The notes under the pieces were generated by a model. That model searched no databases, was not told where the DNA came from, and saw only the letters and a program-made list of their open reading frames with translations. A stretch of DNA of 64,000 nucleotides. Source: DYHD01 sp037445375 (GTDB lineage: Bacteria > Nitrospirota > Thermodesulfovibrionia > Thermodesulfovibrionales > Dissulfurispiraceae). Below are positions 1 through 9,474 of the stretch, one piece after another (the stretch's first letter is position 1; the number at the start of each line of letters is the position of its first letter). The position numbers and the translations under genes were made by a program. The stretch spans positions 1-64,000 of the forward strand of contig JBBIKS010000007.1 of NCBI GenBank assembly GCA_037445375.1, read 5' to 3'.

Positions 1-42
1 CAGGACATTTCTATTTTGGTAAAAACAGGACATTTCTAAATT
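1..42. repeat. Tandem GGACATTTCT repeat at window edge, possible IS terminus
   Basis: The unit ACAGGACATTTCTAWWTTGG occurs twice within the first 42 bases. Short tandem repeats of this kind resemble the multiply repeated ends of some insertion sequences (IS21/IS481 type), but no transposase is inside the window. Assignment to an IS end is inference from memory; the element, if real, lies left of base 1. Confidence 0.3.
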
Positions 43-139
43 GGCTTGACAGCATGAAATTGCTGAATTGTAGTAGAGCATTTTATCATGTTATATTAGA
101 TGATATTTGAAACCCAGCTTATTTGGAGGTATCCAGTTA

Positions 140-1354
140 ATGCTTATTGTTCAGAAGTATGGAGGGACATCAGTTGCAAATGTTGAAAGAATCAAGGCTG
201 TAGCGGAGCGCGTTGTAAAAACCGCTAAACAAGGCAATAAGGTCGTTGTAATAGTATCTGCGATGTCAGGGGAGACCGACAAATTAATAAATCTTGCTCA
301 TCAGATATCACCAAATCCTTCTGATAGAGAAATGGATTTACTCCTTTCATCAGGAGAAAGAATAACTACTGCTCTTACTGCACTATCAATTGAGGCATTG
401 GGACATAAAGCAATTGCGCTAACAGGATGGCAGGCAGGCATAATTACTAATTCTGTCCATACAAAAGCGAAAATCGAAAGAATCACAGGCAAAAGGGTCG
501 TTAATGCCCTGAATAACGGTTATATTGTTGTTATAGCAGGATTTCAAGGGATAACGGGGGAAGACGGCGATATAACAACATTGGGCAGGGGTGGTTCAGA
601 CCTTTCGGCTGTGGCAATAGCATCAGCACTTAATAGCGACCTGTGTGAGATTTATACTGATGTTGACGGAGTATATACTACCGACCCTAACATAGTTTCT
701 CAAGCCAGAAAACTGCACAAGATATCATATGAAGAGATGCTTGAAATGGCAAGTTTGGGTGCTAAGGTGCTGCAGACACGTTCTGTTGAATTTGCAATGA
801 AATACGAAGTGCCCATTATAGTCAGATCAAGTTTTTCAGACAATCCCGGCACGCTCGTTACAAAGGAGGATAAAGATATGGAAAAGGTTATAGTTTCAGG
901 AATAACTTATGATAAGAATCAGGCAAAGATAACACTTATTGGACTACCCGACAGACCCGGCATCGCAGCCAAAATTTTTACAGATATTGCTAAGTCTAAC
1001 TTGGTTGTTGATATGATTGTGCAGAATGTAAGCAGTGATGGAAAATCTGCTGACATCTCATTTACTGTCCCTAAAACTGACCTTAATAATGCGTTTAAAC
1101 TTACAAAGAATATCGCTACAGGGCTGGGGGCAAAAGACGCCATCTATAGGGATGATATCTCAAAGATCTCAATTGTGGGCGTTGGAATGAGGACACACTC
1201 AGGCGTAGCTGCTCAAATGTTTGATACCCTTGCAAAGCATGGAATCAATATCCTTACAATTAGCACTTCTGAGATAAAGGTATCTTGCATCATTGAATCC
1301 AAATATACAGAACTTGCTGTCAGGGTTCTTCATGATGCATTCGGATTAGCTTAA
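140..1354 (+). CDS. lysC: Aspartate kinase (single-chain, two C-terminal ACT domains)
   Basis: Phosphorylates L-aspartate with ATP, the entry step to lysine, threonine, methionine and diaminopimelate. The N-terminal kinase signature VQKYGGTSVANVERI is at residues 4-18, and GRGGSDLSAVAIA marks the amino-acid kinase core. The last ~140 residues form two ACT domains (around ITLIGLPDRPG and ISIVGVGMRTHSG), as in lysine/threonine-inhibited enzymes. An in-frame ATG exists at 107, but ATG 140 is preferred: GGAGG lies at 124-128 and homologues begin with the (M)LIVQKYGG stretch. The resulting 404 aa matches the family. A weak TTGACA at 46-51 lies upstream. The following gene, cimA, also feeds amino-acid synthesis but is separated by a repeat. 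Confidence 0.95.
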   Translation: MLIVQKYGGTSVANVERIKAVAERVVKTAKQGNKVVVIVSAMSGETDKLINLAHQISPNPSDREMDLLLSSGERITTALTALSIEALGHKAIALTGWQAGIITNSVHTKAKIERITGKRVVNALNNGYIVVIAGFQGITGEDGDITTLGRGGSDLSAVAIASALNSDLCEIYTDVDGVYTTDPNIVSQARKLHKISYEEMLEMASLGAKVLQTRSVEFAMKYEVPIIVRSSFSDNPGTLVTKEDKDMEKVIVSGITYDKNQAKITLIGLPDRPGIAAKIFTDIAKSNLVVDMIVQNVSSDGKSADISFTVPKTDLNNAFKLTKNIATGLGAKDAIYRDDISKISIVGVGMRTHSGVAAQMFDTLAKHGINILTISTSEIKVSCIIESKYTELAVRVLHDAFGLA

Positions 1355-1375
1355 GATAGAGGACATTCACTATTT

Positions 1376-1521
1376 AGAGCCTGTTGATAAATGCTGAATT
1401 GTCATGCTGATCCCTTTGATAAACTCAGGACAAACCTCTCGAATTATGACACAAAAACAAAGATTTACATCACCCTTCGAGAGGCTCAGGTTGACAAAAG
1501 AACAATTTATAGACAGGCTCT
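1376..1521. mobile_element. Family A MITE-like element, copy A1 (diverged)
   Basis: The ends AGAGCCTGTTGATAAAT and ATTTATAGACAGGCTCT form imperfect terminal inverted repeats matching the AGAGTCTGTTTATAAACT family. The interior holds a second inverted repeat (CCTCTCGAATTATGAC against CACCCTTCGAGAGG). It fills the gap between lysC and cimA. An ORF that can be read across it is a by-product of the repeat. Confidence 0.6.
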
Positions 1522-1580
1522 GTTTAGTGTTGTAAAATTAAGAAATATTACAATAAATTTAAAAATTTTGTGAGGAGTAT

Positions 1581-3149
1581 ATGCGCCAGATAGAAATTTA
1601 TGATACGACTCTTAGAGATGGGGCTCAGTCAGAGGATATTTCATTTTCGGTAGAAGATAAGCTGCGAATAACCGAAAAGCTTGATGAACTGGGAATTCAT
1701 TATATAGAAGGCGGCTGGCCCGGCTCCAATCCCAGAGATGCTGAATATTTCAGAAAGGCGAGAAAACTTCCGCTGAATTTTTCAAGTATAGTAGCTTTTG
1801 GAAGCACATATAAGCCGGGCAATAAGGTAGAGAATGATGCCAACCTGAAAGCCCTTATTGATTCAAAGGCAAAAGCAATTACCATCTTTGGCAAGACTTG
1901 GGATTTCCATGTCAGAGAGGCTTTAAGGGTATCATTGGAAGAAAACCTTGCTATTATATACAATTCAGTGTCTTATCTTAAGAAACATGCTGAAAAGGTT
2001 TTTTTTGATGCAGAACATTTCTTTGACGGGTATAAGGATAATCCTGAGTATGCAATAAAATGCCTCATATCAGCCAAGGATGCTGGGGCAGATTGTCTTG
2101 TGCTTTGCGATACAAATGGAGGCACCCTGCCTCATAACATTAAAAAAGCCTTAACTGATATATTCAACAGAATCGAGGCTCCCATCGGTATTCATACTCA
2201 CAATGACTCCGATTGTGCTGTAGCTAATGCTATTATAGCTGTAGAGATGGGTGCAGTGCAGGTTCAGGGCACAATTAATGGTTTTGGTGAGAGGTGCGGC
2301 AATGCAAATCTCTGCTCGATAATTCCCAATCTACAGATTAAGCTTGGTCTAAGGTGTCTGCCTGACACGCAGATTAGAAAGCTCAGGGATTTATCAAGAT
2401 TCGTTAATGAGATTGCAAATCTCAGACATTTCAAGAGGCAGCCTTATGTTGGTGATAGCGCCTTTGCTCATAAGGGCGGCATCCATGTAAGTGCGGTTAG
2501 CAAGAGACCGGAAACTTATGAACATATAAGACCTGATATAGTAGGAAATTCTCATAGGGTGCTGATTTCCGATCTCGCAGGCAAAGCAAATATATTGAGA
2601 AAAGCCCAAGAATTCAATATTTCTATTAGGGCTGACTCTCCAGAAATCCAGAATATTTTAAATGAATTAAAAGTGCTTGAACATCAAGGTTTTCAGTTTG
2701 AAGGGGCGGATGCATCTTTTGAGCTTCTCTTGAAAAAGCTTTTAGGCCTTCACCGCAGATTTTTTGATCTCATCGGTTTCAGGGTTATAATCTCTAAAAG
2801 AAAAGAAAATGAAGATCCTCTAAGCGAAGCAACAATAATGGTAAAGGTGGGCAAAAACATCGAACACACCGCTGCTACTGGAAATGGACCTATAAATGCG
2901 CTGGATAATGCACTAAGAAAGGCGCTATATAAATTCTACCCGCAGCTTAAGAGCGTTAAACTGCACGACTATAAAGTCAGGGTTCTTACCGCTGGCAAGG
3001 GAACATCTGCTAAGGTGCGCGTTCTTATAGAGTCTGGCGATGATAACTTACGCTGGGGTACGGTTGGCGTCTCAGAAAACATCATTGAGGCCTCATGGCA
3101 GGCACTTGTTGACAGTATTGAATATAAGCTCTTGAAGGAGAGGGAGTAA
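1581..3149 (+). CDS. cimA: (R)-citramalate synthase
   Basis: Condenses pyruvate with acetyl-CoA to citramalate, the first step of the threonine-independent route to isoleucine. Residues 4-18 carry the HMGL-like signature EIYDTTLRDGAQSED, and the metal-binding HTHND is near residue 208. The C-terminal third is a LeuA-type allosteric domain (GTSAKVRVLIES). The 522 aa length fits CimA (~520-540 aa) and the SEDISFSVEDKL stretch favours CimA over isopropylmalate or homocitrate synthase. The start ATG follows GAGGAG by a few bases. No other ilv/leu gene is adjacent. Confidence 0.9.
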   Translation: MRQIEIYDTTLRDGAQSEDISFSVEDKLRITEKLDELGIHYIEGGWPGSNPRDAEYFRKARKLPLNFSSIVAFGSTYKPGNKVENDANLKALIDSKAKAITIFGKTWDFHVREALRVSLEENLAIIYNSVSYLKKHAEKVFFDAEHFFDGYKDNPEYAIKCLISAKDAGADCLVLCDTNGGTLPHNIKKALTDIFNRIEAPIGIHTHNDSDCAVANAIIAVEMGAVQVQGTINGFGERCGNANLCSIIPNLQIKLGLRCLPDTQIRKLRDLSRFVNEIANLRHFKRQPYVGDSAFAHKGGIHVSAVSKRPETYEHIRPDIVGNSHRVLISDLAGKANILRKAQEFNISIRADSPEIQNILNELKVLEHQGFQFEGADASFELLLKKLLGLHRRFFDLIGFRVIISKRKENEDPLSEATIMVKVGKNIEHTAATGNGPINALDNALRKALYKFYPQLKSVKLHDYKVRVLTAGKGTSAKVRVLIESGDDNLRWGTVGVSENIIEASWQALVDSIEYKLLKERE

Positions 3150-3212
3150 GATCTATAATTCACGAATTGCCAGCAACGGCTTATAAATAAAAAAGGGAAC
3201 ACTATTTAAAGA

Positions 3213-3827
3213 TCAGCCCTTCAGAAATTTGCTGATGTCAATTGCTCCCATTCTAATTAACTTTATTTTATCGCCTGTAGCATCAACAATAGTTGATGGC
3301 GGCTCACCTGGTGTTCTGCCGCCGTCTATGATTAAATCTAAATTATCGCTAAAATAACTCAATATAGTATCCGCATCCTGCGCTGCCGGCAGATTTGATA
3401 TATTAGCACTTGTGGCTGTTATTGGAAATGGCACTGACTTCGCAAGCCTCAGTGCAAAAGAATCCCCGGGTATTCTTACTGCTACAGTATCATTAAGTAT
3501 GAGGTTCTTTGAAATATCCTGCCGGGCTTTGAAGACCAATGTCAAAGGTCCGGGCCAAAAATAGGTTATAAGGTCTTTTGCAATTTCCGACACTGATATA
3601 ACAATTGAAGATAGTTGTTGGACATTGCCAATTATCAGGGTAAGGGCTTTTTCTTCGGGTCTTTTTTTGAGTGTGAATATTTTCTCAAGTGCGTGTTCAA
3701 GGTCATATTTTGCACCCAAACCATAAAGCGTTTCTGTAGGATAGGCGATAACCCCTCCTTCAATAAGAACACTTGCAGCCTTTCTTATAATATCATCATA
3801 ATTACTACCAGTTAATTTAATAAGCAT
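3213..3827 (-). CDS. tsaC: L-threonylcarbamoyladenylate synthase (Sua5/YrdC family)
   Basis: Makes threonylcarbamoyl-AMP from threonine, bicarbonate and ATP, the first step of tRNA t6A37 formation. It shows the YrdC core motifs AYPTETLYGLG, KKRPEEKALTL, PGPLTLVFK and TATSANIS. At 204 aa it is the short TsaC form without the Sua5 C-terminal domain. tsaD, which acts later in the same modification, lies at 5845-6900. A family D element sits 31 nt upstream of the start codon, so expression may initiate within or across it. Confidence 0.9.
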   Translation of the reverse strand: MLIKLTGSNYDDIIRKAASVLIEGGVIAYPTETLYGLGAKYDLEHALEKIFTLKKRPEEKALTLIIGNVQQLSSIVISVSEIAKDLITYFWPGPLTLVFKARQDISKNLILNDTVAVRIPGDSFALRLAKSVPFPITATSANISNLPAAQDADTILSYFSDNLDLIIDGGRTPGEPPSTIVDATGDKIKLIRMGAIDISKFLKG

Positions 3828-3858
3828 ATCATCCTCATTTAGTTTCAGTGTTTATTGA

Positions 3859-4014
3859 TATTAACGGTCTCATAAAATAAAGACTTAACCATCCTCGCCC
3901 CCTGCCATCACGGGAGGGTGGTTATGCGGTAATTTAGTTCCCTCACCCCTTGCGGCTGAGATTGAGATTGAAGGGTATAAAAAAAATATATAGTCTATTT
4001 TTAGACTGTTAATA
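3859..4014. mobile_element. Family D MITE-like element, copy D1
   Basis: TATTAACGGTCT (3859-3870) and AGACTGTTAATA (4003-4014) form a 12-bp terminal inverted repeat with one mismatch. The interior contains a G/C-rich stretch and the internal repeat TAGTCTATTTTTAGACTG at the right end. Copy D2 at 60993-61095 has the same ends and layout. Confidence 0.6.
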
Positions 4015-4030
4015 AATAAGTATATTTTAC

Positions 4031-4068
4031 CATTAGTGTCCAAAATAATATTACAAAATTAATATGAA
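4031..4068. repeat. Family B end fragment, copy B3
   Basis: About 36 bases match the outer end of family B (AGTGTCCAAAATAATATTAC onward), as at 39022 and at the right end of 54384-54616. The match stops where family A copy A2 begins. This suggests A2 inserted into or beside an older B element. Confidence 0.55.
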
Positions 4069-4200
4069 GTGTCTGTTTATAAACTGCTGCAACTCTTTTC
4101 TGTCATTTCGAGCTGAGCGAGAAATATTTAATTTTCAAGATTCCTCCCTTCGGTCGTAATGACAACAGCACAGATTTATCCACTTTATCAACAGACTCTA
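4069..4200. mobile_element. Family A MITE-like element, copy A2
   Basis: The left end GTGTCTGTTTATAAACT and the right end CTTTATCAACAGACTCTA are terminal inverted repeats. The interior is the common palindromic type with GTCATTTCGAGC and GGTCGTAATGAC arms. It lies upstream of the secretion ATPase promoter. Confidence 0.65.
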
Positions 4201-4240
4201 TGTAGTTGAACCTCCATAATATGCCACGATTTTTTAAGGT

Positions 4241-4268
4241 TTTTCATTTTACTGTCTTATGTTATAAT
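4241..4268 (+). promoter_or_regulatory. Candidate sigma70-type promoter, possibly giving a leaderless mRNA
   Basis: TTTTCA (4241-4246), a 16-nt spacer and TATAAT (4263-4268) precede the ATG at 4274 by only five bases. Transcription would be expected to start at or next to the start codon. No Shine-Dalgarno sequence is visible. Confidence 0.45.
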
Positions 4269-4273
4269 TAATA

Positions 4274-5815
4274 ATGTCTTATGCAGACCTATCCTCTGAA
4301 GCATTGCCCTTTTTGGAAAAGGATGACCTCCCAAAGGTTCCCTTCGTTATTAATGGATTGTCTTCAAGATTTATAATTGAAAACCAGCTAATTCCTATAG
4401 AATTTAAAAATAATGCCCTAAAAATTGCAATGGCTAATCCAGATGACAAAGATACAATTGAGGCTCTCAAGGTAGCTTTATCCTCAGATATCTTAGTTTA
4501 TGCCGCTGATAGTCAGATAATCGAGGAATATCTATCAAGATTTTATGGGCAGGAGTCACAAAATATCAACAAGATTATTGAAGATATGGGCACAGGTGAT
4601 ATAGAACTTTTGAAGATAGAAGAGGAGGATATAGGACATCTGAAAGACCTCGCATCTGAGGCTCCAATTATCAAGCTTGTCAATATGCTAATTACAAGGG
4701 CTGTCGAGAGCAGGGCAAGTGATATCCATATCGAGCCGTTTGAAGACGAATTAAGGGTAAGATACAGAATTGACGGGATACTCCATGATATAGAATCTAT
4801 ACCAAAAAAACTCCAGCCTGCAATTATTTCAAGGGTGAAGATTATGTCAAAACTAAATATCGCTGAAAGACGGCTTCCGCAGGATGGACGCATTAAACTC
4901 AAGGTAGGAGAGAGCGAAATAGATCTTAGGGTGTCCACAATTCCGGTTCTTTATGGTGAAAGCTTAGTAATGAGGATACTTAGAAGAGAAGGCATCGTAA
5001 TTGACCTTGAAAAACTTGGGTTTCCGAATAACACTCTCGCCGGTTTTGCAACTTTAATAAATAAGCCGAATGGCATTATTTTGGTAACAGGTCCAACTGG
5101 GAGCGGCAAGACAACAACCCTCTACGGGGCTCTTGATAAGATAAATTCCCCTGACAAAAAGATTATAACCGTTGAAGACCCTGTTGAATATCAATTGAAG
5201 GGTGTGAATCAGATACATGTAAAACCGCAGATCGGATTAAATTTTGCGAATACCTTAAGGCATATCGTAAGACAAGACCCTGATATAATAATGATTGGAG
5301 AGATAAGAGACCTCGAGACTGCTGAAATTGCGATACAATCAGCACTGACAGGGCATCTTGTTTTTTCTACCCTTCATACAAACGATGCTCCCAGTTCATT
5401 AACAAGGCTTTTGGACATGGGGGTTGAAAGCTTTCTATTATCTTCGACCATAAGAGGGGTTCTTGCTCAGAGACTTGTCAGGGTTATTTGCCCTTCATGC
5501 AAGGAAGCTGATGAAAACTCTGCCAGAAATACTCAGGATCTCTCAGCTTTCGGATTTGATACAGAAATAACATCCTTTGTAGGCAGGGGCTGCGAGCAAT
5601 GCGATTATACCGGATACTTTGGCAGATCGGGGATATTCGAATTGCTCATTATTGATGATGATATTCGTAAGCTTATACTCAAAAATGCTGACTCCAACCA
5701 AATAAGGGAAGTTGCAAGGCAAAAGGGAATGAAAACCCTACTCGAAGATGGACTGGATAAGGTCAGGGAAGGCACTACTACCTTAAATGAGGTACTAAGA
5801 GTAACGCAGGAGTAG
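4274..5815 (+). CDS. GspE/PilB-family type II secretion / type IV pilus assembly ATPase
   Basis: Cytoplasmic hexameric ATPase driving pilus or pseudopilus assembly. Residues ~25-100 form an MshEN/GspE N-terminal domain. The Walker A motif GPTGSGKTTT is at ~273-282, and Asp box, Walker B (DPDIIMIGEIRD) and His box motifs follow. A tetracysteine zinc site (C406, C409, C440, C443) is typical of GspE and PilB. At 513 aa it is slightly shorter than most PilB (~560). No other pilus or secretion gene is adjacent, so GspE and PilB cannot be told apart here. It converges with tsaD. Confidence 0.85.
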   Translation: MSYADLSSEALPFLEKDDLPKVPFVINGLSSRFIIENQLIPIEFKNNALKIAMANPDDKDTIEALKVALSSDILVYAADSQIIEEYLSRFYGQESQNINKIIEDMGTGDIELLKIEEEDIGHLKDLASEAPIIKLVNMLITRAVESRASDIHIEPFEDELRVRYRIDGILHDIESIPKKLQPAIISRVKIMSKLNIAERRLPQDGRIKLKVGESEIDLRVSTIPVLYGESLVMRILRREGIVIDLEKLGFPNNTLAGFATLINKPNGIILVTGPTGSGKTTTLYGALDKINSPDKKIITVEDPVEYQLKGVNQIHVKPQIGLNFANTLRHIVRQDPDIIMIGEIRDLETAEIAIQSALTGHLVFSTLHTNDAPSSLTRLLDMGVESFLLSSTIRGVLAQRLVRVICPSCKEADENSARNTQDLSAFGFDTEITSFVGRGCEQCDYTGYFGRSGIFELLIIDDDIRKLILKNADSNQIREVARQKGMKTLLEDGLDKVREGTTTLNEVLRVTQE

Positions 5816-5844
5816 GATTAACCCCGTCTGCTTTATCAAGTATT

Positions 5845-6900
5845 TTATAGAGGTAGATATGCCTTTGGATTTAAATCTAAAGAGGCGATATTGCCTGATA
5901 GAAAATGATGATATCCAGCAGCCGCAATCATGGCAGCATTATCAGTGCAAAGAGAGATTGATGGCAGGTATAGCTTAAGTTCCCATTCCTCTGCCATTTC
6001 TTTCATCCTTGCCCTCAATTCACTGTTCGCTGCAACCCCGCCTGATAAAACAATCTTTTTTATACCTTTCTGCACTACCGCCCACTCTACTTTTCTTACC
6101 AATACATCCACAACCGCTGCCTGAAAAGAGGAGCAAAAATCCTTGATGAGCTGCGCGTCCAATGAATATGTCTTTATGCTTTGAGGCTGCAAGCCTTCTT
6201 GACTTTCAGAAGATGAGGCTTTAGGCATGAATTCATGTGTCTTTAATTTAACAGATGTCTTGATGCCGCTGAAACTGAAATCAAATGATTCTGGCAGATA
6301 GGCGCGCGGAAGATTAAAAGCTTTTTTGTTGCCTTCTTTTGCAAATCTATCAACAATCGGGCCGCCCGGATAGCCAAGCCCCAAAATCTTAGCAACCTTA
6401 TCGTATGCCTCCCCAGCGGCATCGTCCCTCGTTCTGCCGAGTTCAATATATTGCCCAAAGCCCTCAATTATATGAAGGCATGTATGCCCACCTGAGACAA
6501 CCATGGCAAGAAATGGGAAATCCAGATCATCATATTCAAGAAATACGGAAAATATATGTCCTTCAAGGTGATTAACAGGAACAACTGGTATCTTAGCTGC
6601 AAATCCTACAGCCTTAGCAAATCCGCAGCCAACGAGCAAAGAACCGATTAGTCCAGGTCCGTAACAAACTGAGATAAAATCTAAGTCTTTTAAGCCGACA
6701 TTCGCCGAAAGAAGGGCTTCCTGAGCAACCGGCACTATCATCTCGATATGCCTTCTTGAGGCGAGTTCAGGGACTATTCCGCCATACTTTTTATGAATAG
6801 CTGATTGTGATGATACAATATTTGAGAGCATCTTTGTTCCATCAAGGACTACTGATGCTGAGGTATCATCACATGATGTATCAATTCCAAGCGTTAACAC
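5845..6900 (-). CDS. tsaD: tRNA N6-adenosine threonylcarbamoyltransferase
   Basis: Transfers the threonylcarbamoyl group to A37 of ANN-decoding tRNAs. It is an ASKHA-fold protein with the iron/metal-binding HLEGH at residues 111-115 and an N-terminal MLTLGIDTSCDDTS typical of Kae1/TsaD. The C-terminal LSGGVAANSELR is the second nucleotide-binding motif. At 351 aa it has the usual length. It lies six bases downstream of the ccsA stop on the same strand and probably ends the resB-ccsA-tsaD transcript. Confidence 0.93.
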   Translation of the reverse strand: MLTLGIDTSCDDTSASVVLDGTKMLSNIVSSQSAIHKKYGGIVPELASRRHIEMIVPVAQEALLSANVGLKDLDFISVCYGPGLIGSLLVGCGFAKAVGFAAKIPVVPVNHLEGHIFSVFLEYDDLDFPFLAMVVSGGHTCLHIIEGFGQYIELGRTRDDAAGEAYDKVAKILGLGYPGGPIVDRFAKEGNKKAFNLPRAYLPESFDFSFSGIKTSVKLKTHEFMPKASSSESQEGLQPQSIKTYSLDAQLIKDFCSSFQAAVVDVLVRKVEWAVVQKGIKKIVLSGGVAANSELRARMKEMAEEWELKLYLPSISLCTDNAAMIAAAGYHHFLSGNIASLDLNPKAYLPL

Positions 6901-6906
6901 AATATT

Positions 6907-7992
6907 CTAAATTCCGCCATAAGCATGAAGTCCGCTTAAAAGTAGATTGACCCCAAGATATGTAAAAAGTGTGCTGAAAAATCCTATCACTGCAACGATT
7001 GCTATTTTCTTGCCGCGCCAACCTCTAAGGAATCTGGCGTGAAGATAAAAGGCATATACAAACCATGTAATAAGAGACCATGTCTCTTTGGGATCCCAGC
7101 TCCAATATCTGCCCCATGCCTGATCTGCCCATATAGCTCCGAAGATCAAACCGCCAAGCGTAAAGACAGGAAATCCGACCGCTATGTTTTTATAGGTCAG
7201 CTCATCTACAAGGGTTTCGGAAATAGACAACGATTGGATTAGCTTTTTGAGTATATGCCCATATCTCCAAACCAATAAAACCAAAATAAAGGATAAGGCG
7301 GAGCTTATTCCGACAATTAACCCTGATTCATGTCTGAATGTTGCCTTGAATAGATAGCTTTTTATAAATGACTCCTTGCCGCTTGGAACAATCTTAAACA
7401 TTAGAAAATCCAGAGCCATCGCCAGCAGAATGACAGCAAACAATCCTGCCGTTATTGTCCAGAATATATAAGAACCACTTCGCCTATCTTCAGTAGTCAG
7501 TATAAGGTACATCAATCCTGTTGCAAATGAAACAGCAAAGGTAGCATACGCGATAAAGCTCAGTGTTACATGCGCCAAGAGCCAATTGCTCTGTAATGCA
7601 GGTATAAGGGGGTGGATGTCCTTTGACATGCCTGATATATCAATAAATGCTAATGCCATACCTGCTATCGGTGTTACAAAAGCCCCGAATATTCTGTTTT
7701 TGTACTTAAGTTCAATCAAAAGATAAACTGCAATTACGCACCATACAAAAAATATGAGCGACTCATAAAGATTTGTAAGAGGAATTGAACGGAGTAGCCC
7801 CATTTGCATTAAATCATTAAACTCCTTCCATCTTACACCAAATGCTATGGTGTGGCTTATAAATCCTATTGTTGTAAGAACAGTAGCTGCAATCCCTATG
7901 GATGTTTTTCTAAATGCAAGATATGCTATATATGCAACCATCGCTATGATATATGCAATAGCCGAAATTCCAAAAAAAAGAGAACTATCCAT
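6907..7992 (-). CDS. ccsA: Cytochrome c assembly protein CcsA/ResC (System II heme handling)
   Basis: Multi-spanning membrane protein that exports and presents heme for c-type cytochrome maturation with ResB. About eight hydrophobic segments are visible. The WWD-type signature WGRYWSWDPKETW is at residues 293-305. Histidines in transmembrane segments (for example LLAHVTLS) are candidate heme ligands. The 361 aa length is ordinary for CcsA including its N-terminal extension. resB lies directly upstream with a 43-nt gap, the usual System II pair. Confidence 0.9.
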   Translation of the reverse strand: MDSSLFFGISAIAYIIAMVAYIAYLAFRKTSIGIAATVLTTIGFISHTIAFGVRWKEFNDLMQMGLLRSIPLTNLYESLIFFVWCVIAVYLLIELKYKNRIFGAFVTPIAGMALAFIDISGMSKDIHPLIPALQSNWLLAHVTLSFIAYATFAVSFATGLMYLILTTEDRRSGSYIFWTITAGLFAVILLAMALDFLMFKIVPSGKESFIKSYLFKATFRHESGLIVGISSALSFILVLLVWRYGHILKKLIQSLSISETLVDELTYKNIAVGFPVFTLGGLIFGAIWADQAWGRYWSWDPKETWSLITWFVYAFYLHARFLRGWRGKKIAIVAVIGFFSTLFTYLGVNLLLSGLHAYGGI

Positions 7993-8035
7993 CTAACCTC
8001 CGATAATTAAAAAAACTCTCTTTAAAATAATAAGC

Positions 8036-9454
8036 CTATTGCTCAAGGTTGCCGATAATCTTATCTATCTTCTGCTCAAACGATGCTTTATATTTATTGG
8101 TTGTTGCTCGAACAGAGGCTTTTGTGCCACCCTTGCCGTGGGTCAGATTAATCCAAATTCTTGAGTGATTCATGAAAAAGGCTGTATAAAGCCCAATGCT
8201 CATCAATAGGCAGCCCAAATAAAGAAGCCAAACACCAGGATCTTTCCTAACCTGCAAGCCAGTGTATTGGGATTTCCAGAGGTCTTTGAATTCTATCGTT
8301 CCATCAGGGACGACCCAAGTCTCCGGATATCTTTTCAATATCCATTGATTATAAAGGGGCTTTTTATCATCTAAGAATTCGATAAAAACAGCCGGATTAT
8401 TCATAGAATCAGTATAGGTAAATAACCTGCCCCTCTTATCCAAAGCAAGAGCCGGGCTAAAATCAGAAATTACGCCTTTTGTTTTGGAATCAGGTATAGT
8501 GAAAGACTCGCCAAATCTTAAAGATAGATATTCAGTCTTGCCATTTTTTGATGTAACCAGGAGCTTAAACAAAGACTCCATAGATGGAGAAAAGCCATAG
8601 CTCGACTGATAGAAAGTAATGCCTTTATATCTAAGGGGATCATTGACGGATATGGTTTTTTTCACGACCTCTTTGCCGTTTTCAATTATCGCTAGAACAC
8701 TTGTAAATGACTTGGGCGTATCACTGTTTTCATAAAATGCAACTTCAAAATCATCGCATCGAATCTCAAAACCAAGTGGTATTTCATTCTCGTTTCTAAG
8801 ATATGCCACTGAAGACTGAGTGCCTTCCAGAAGGTTGAGATAGCCGTTGAAGCCGAAATAAATGCCTACAACTGCTCCAAATAAAATCATCAAAAGACTT
8901 AAATGGGTTATATAAACCCCCAGTCTGCTGTATTTACCTTTCTCAGCAAATATTTGGGTGGTATTATCTTGTTGAAAAATATGCGTCTTAAAACCTGCTT
9001 TCTTCAAAGCTGAGTCAGCCTGTTCCCTCAGATTTGCATTATCCTGCTTGAATACTATTTCCCGCTTAATAGGCATAATATTGAAATGTTCATCGCTAAG
9101 ATAAGAAGGTTTTTCCCTTATGGATTTCAATATCTTAGGGAGCCTCTCGATAGAGCAGATTGCAAGATTTGCAGCAAAAATAAACAATAAGGCGATAAAC
9201 CACCATGATTGATACATATCCGTAAAGCCTAACGAATCAAGCACCTCATAAATTAAAGGGGCAGTTGATTCGCCAAAAAGTTTCGTCAAAAGCAATATAT
9301 TTTTTTGCGGTTCTGCCTGCTGCTCTACTATTGTGCCAATTAAAGAAGTAACCGAGATAAGCGTAAAAACAATTACTGCAAGGGTAACCGAAGAAAAGAA
9401 ACTCCAGATATGGTCAACAATTGAGATTTTATTTATTTCGTTATCTTTACTCAT
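8036..9454 (-). CDS. resB: Cytochrome c biogenesis protein ResB/Ccs1
   Basis: Partner of CcsA in System II cytochrome c synthesis, carrying a large periplasmic domain. There are transmembrane segments near residues 18-45, 82-105 and 185-210, and a final one near 410-430. The segment GITFYQSSYGFSP matches the conserved ResB motif (G.T.YQ..Y). At 472 aa it is normal length. The predicted ATG has no recognisable Shine-Dalgarno sequence, and five bases upstream lies a solitary family A terminal repeat. The leader may therefore have been rearranged, or the true start may be downstream. Confidence 0.87.
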   Translation of the reverse strand: MSKDNEINKISIVDHIWSFFSSVTLAVIVFTLISVTSLIGTIVEQQAEPQKNILLLTKLFGESTAPLIYEVLDSLGFTDMYQSWWFIALLFIFAANLAICSIERLPKILKSIREKPSYLSDEHFNIMPIKREIVFKQDNANLREQADSALKKAGFKTHIFQQDNTTQIFAEKGKYSRLGVYITHLSLLMILFGAVVGIYFGFNGYLNLLEGTQSSVAYLRNENEIPLGFEIRCDDFEVAFYENSDTPKSFTSVLAIIENGKEVVKKTISVNDPLRYKGITFYQSSYGFSPSMESLFKLLVTSKNGKTEYLSLRFGESFTIPDSKTKGVISDFSPALALDKRGRLFTYTDSMNNPAVFIEFLDDKKPLYNQWILKRYPETWVVPDGTIEFKDLWKSQYTGLQVRKDPGVWLLYLGCLLMSIGLYTAFFMNHSRIWINLTHGKGGTKASVRATTNKYKASFEQKIDKIIGNLEQ

Positions 9455-9459
9455 ATTTT

Positions 9460-9474
9460 GAGTCTGTTTATGAA
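9460..9474. repeat. Solitary family A terminal repeat
   Basis: GAGTCTGTTTATGAATG matches the left terminus of family A with one change. No partner end is visible within 300 bases. It lies immediately upstream of the resB start codon on the opposite reading sense. Confidence 0.5.

Noticed and set aside
1391..1573. 60-codon plus-strand ORF between lysC and cimA
   Set aside because: It lies in family A element A1, has no ribosome binding site and shows no protein-like features.
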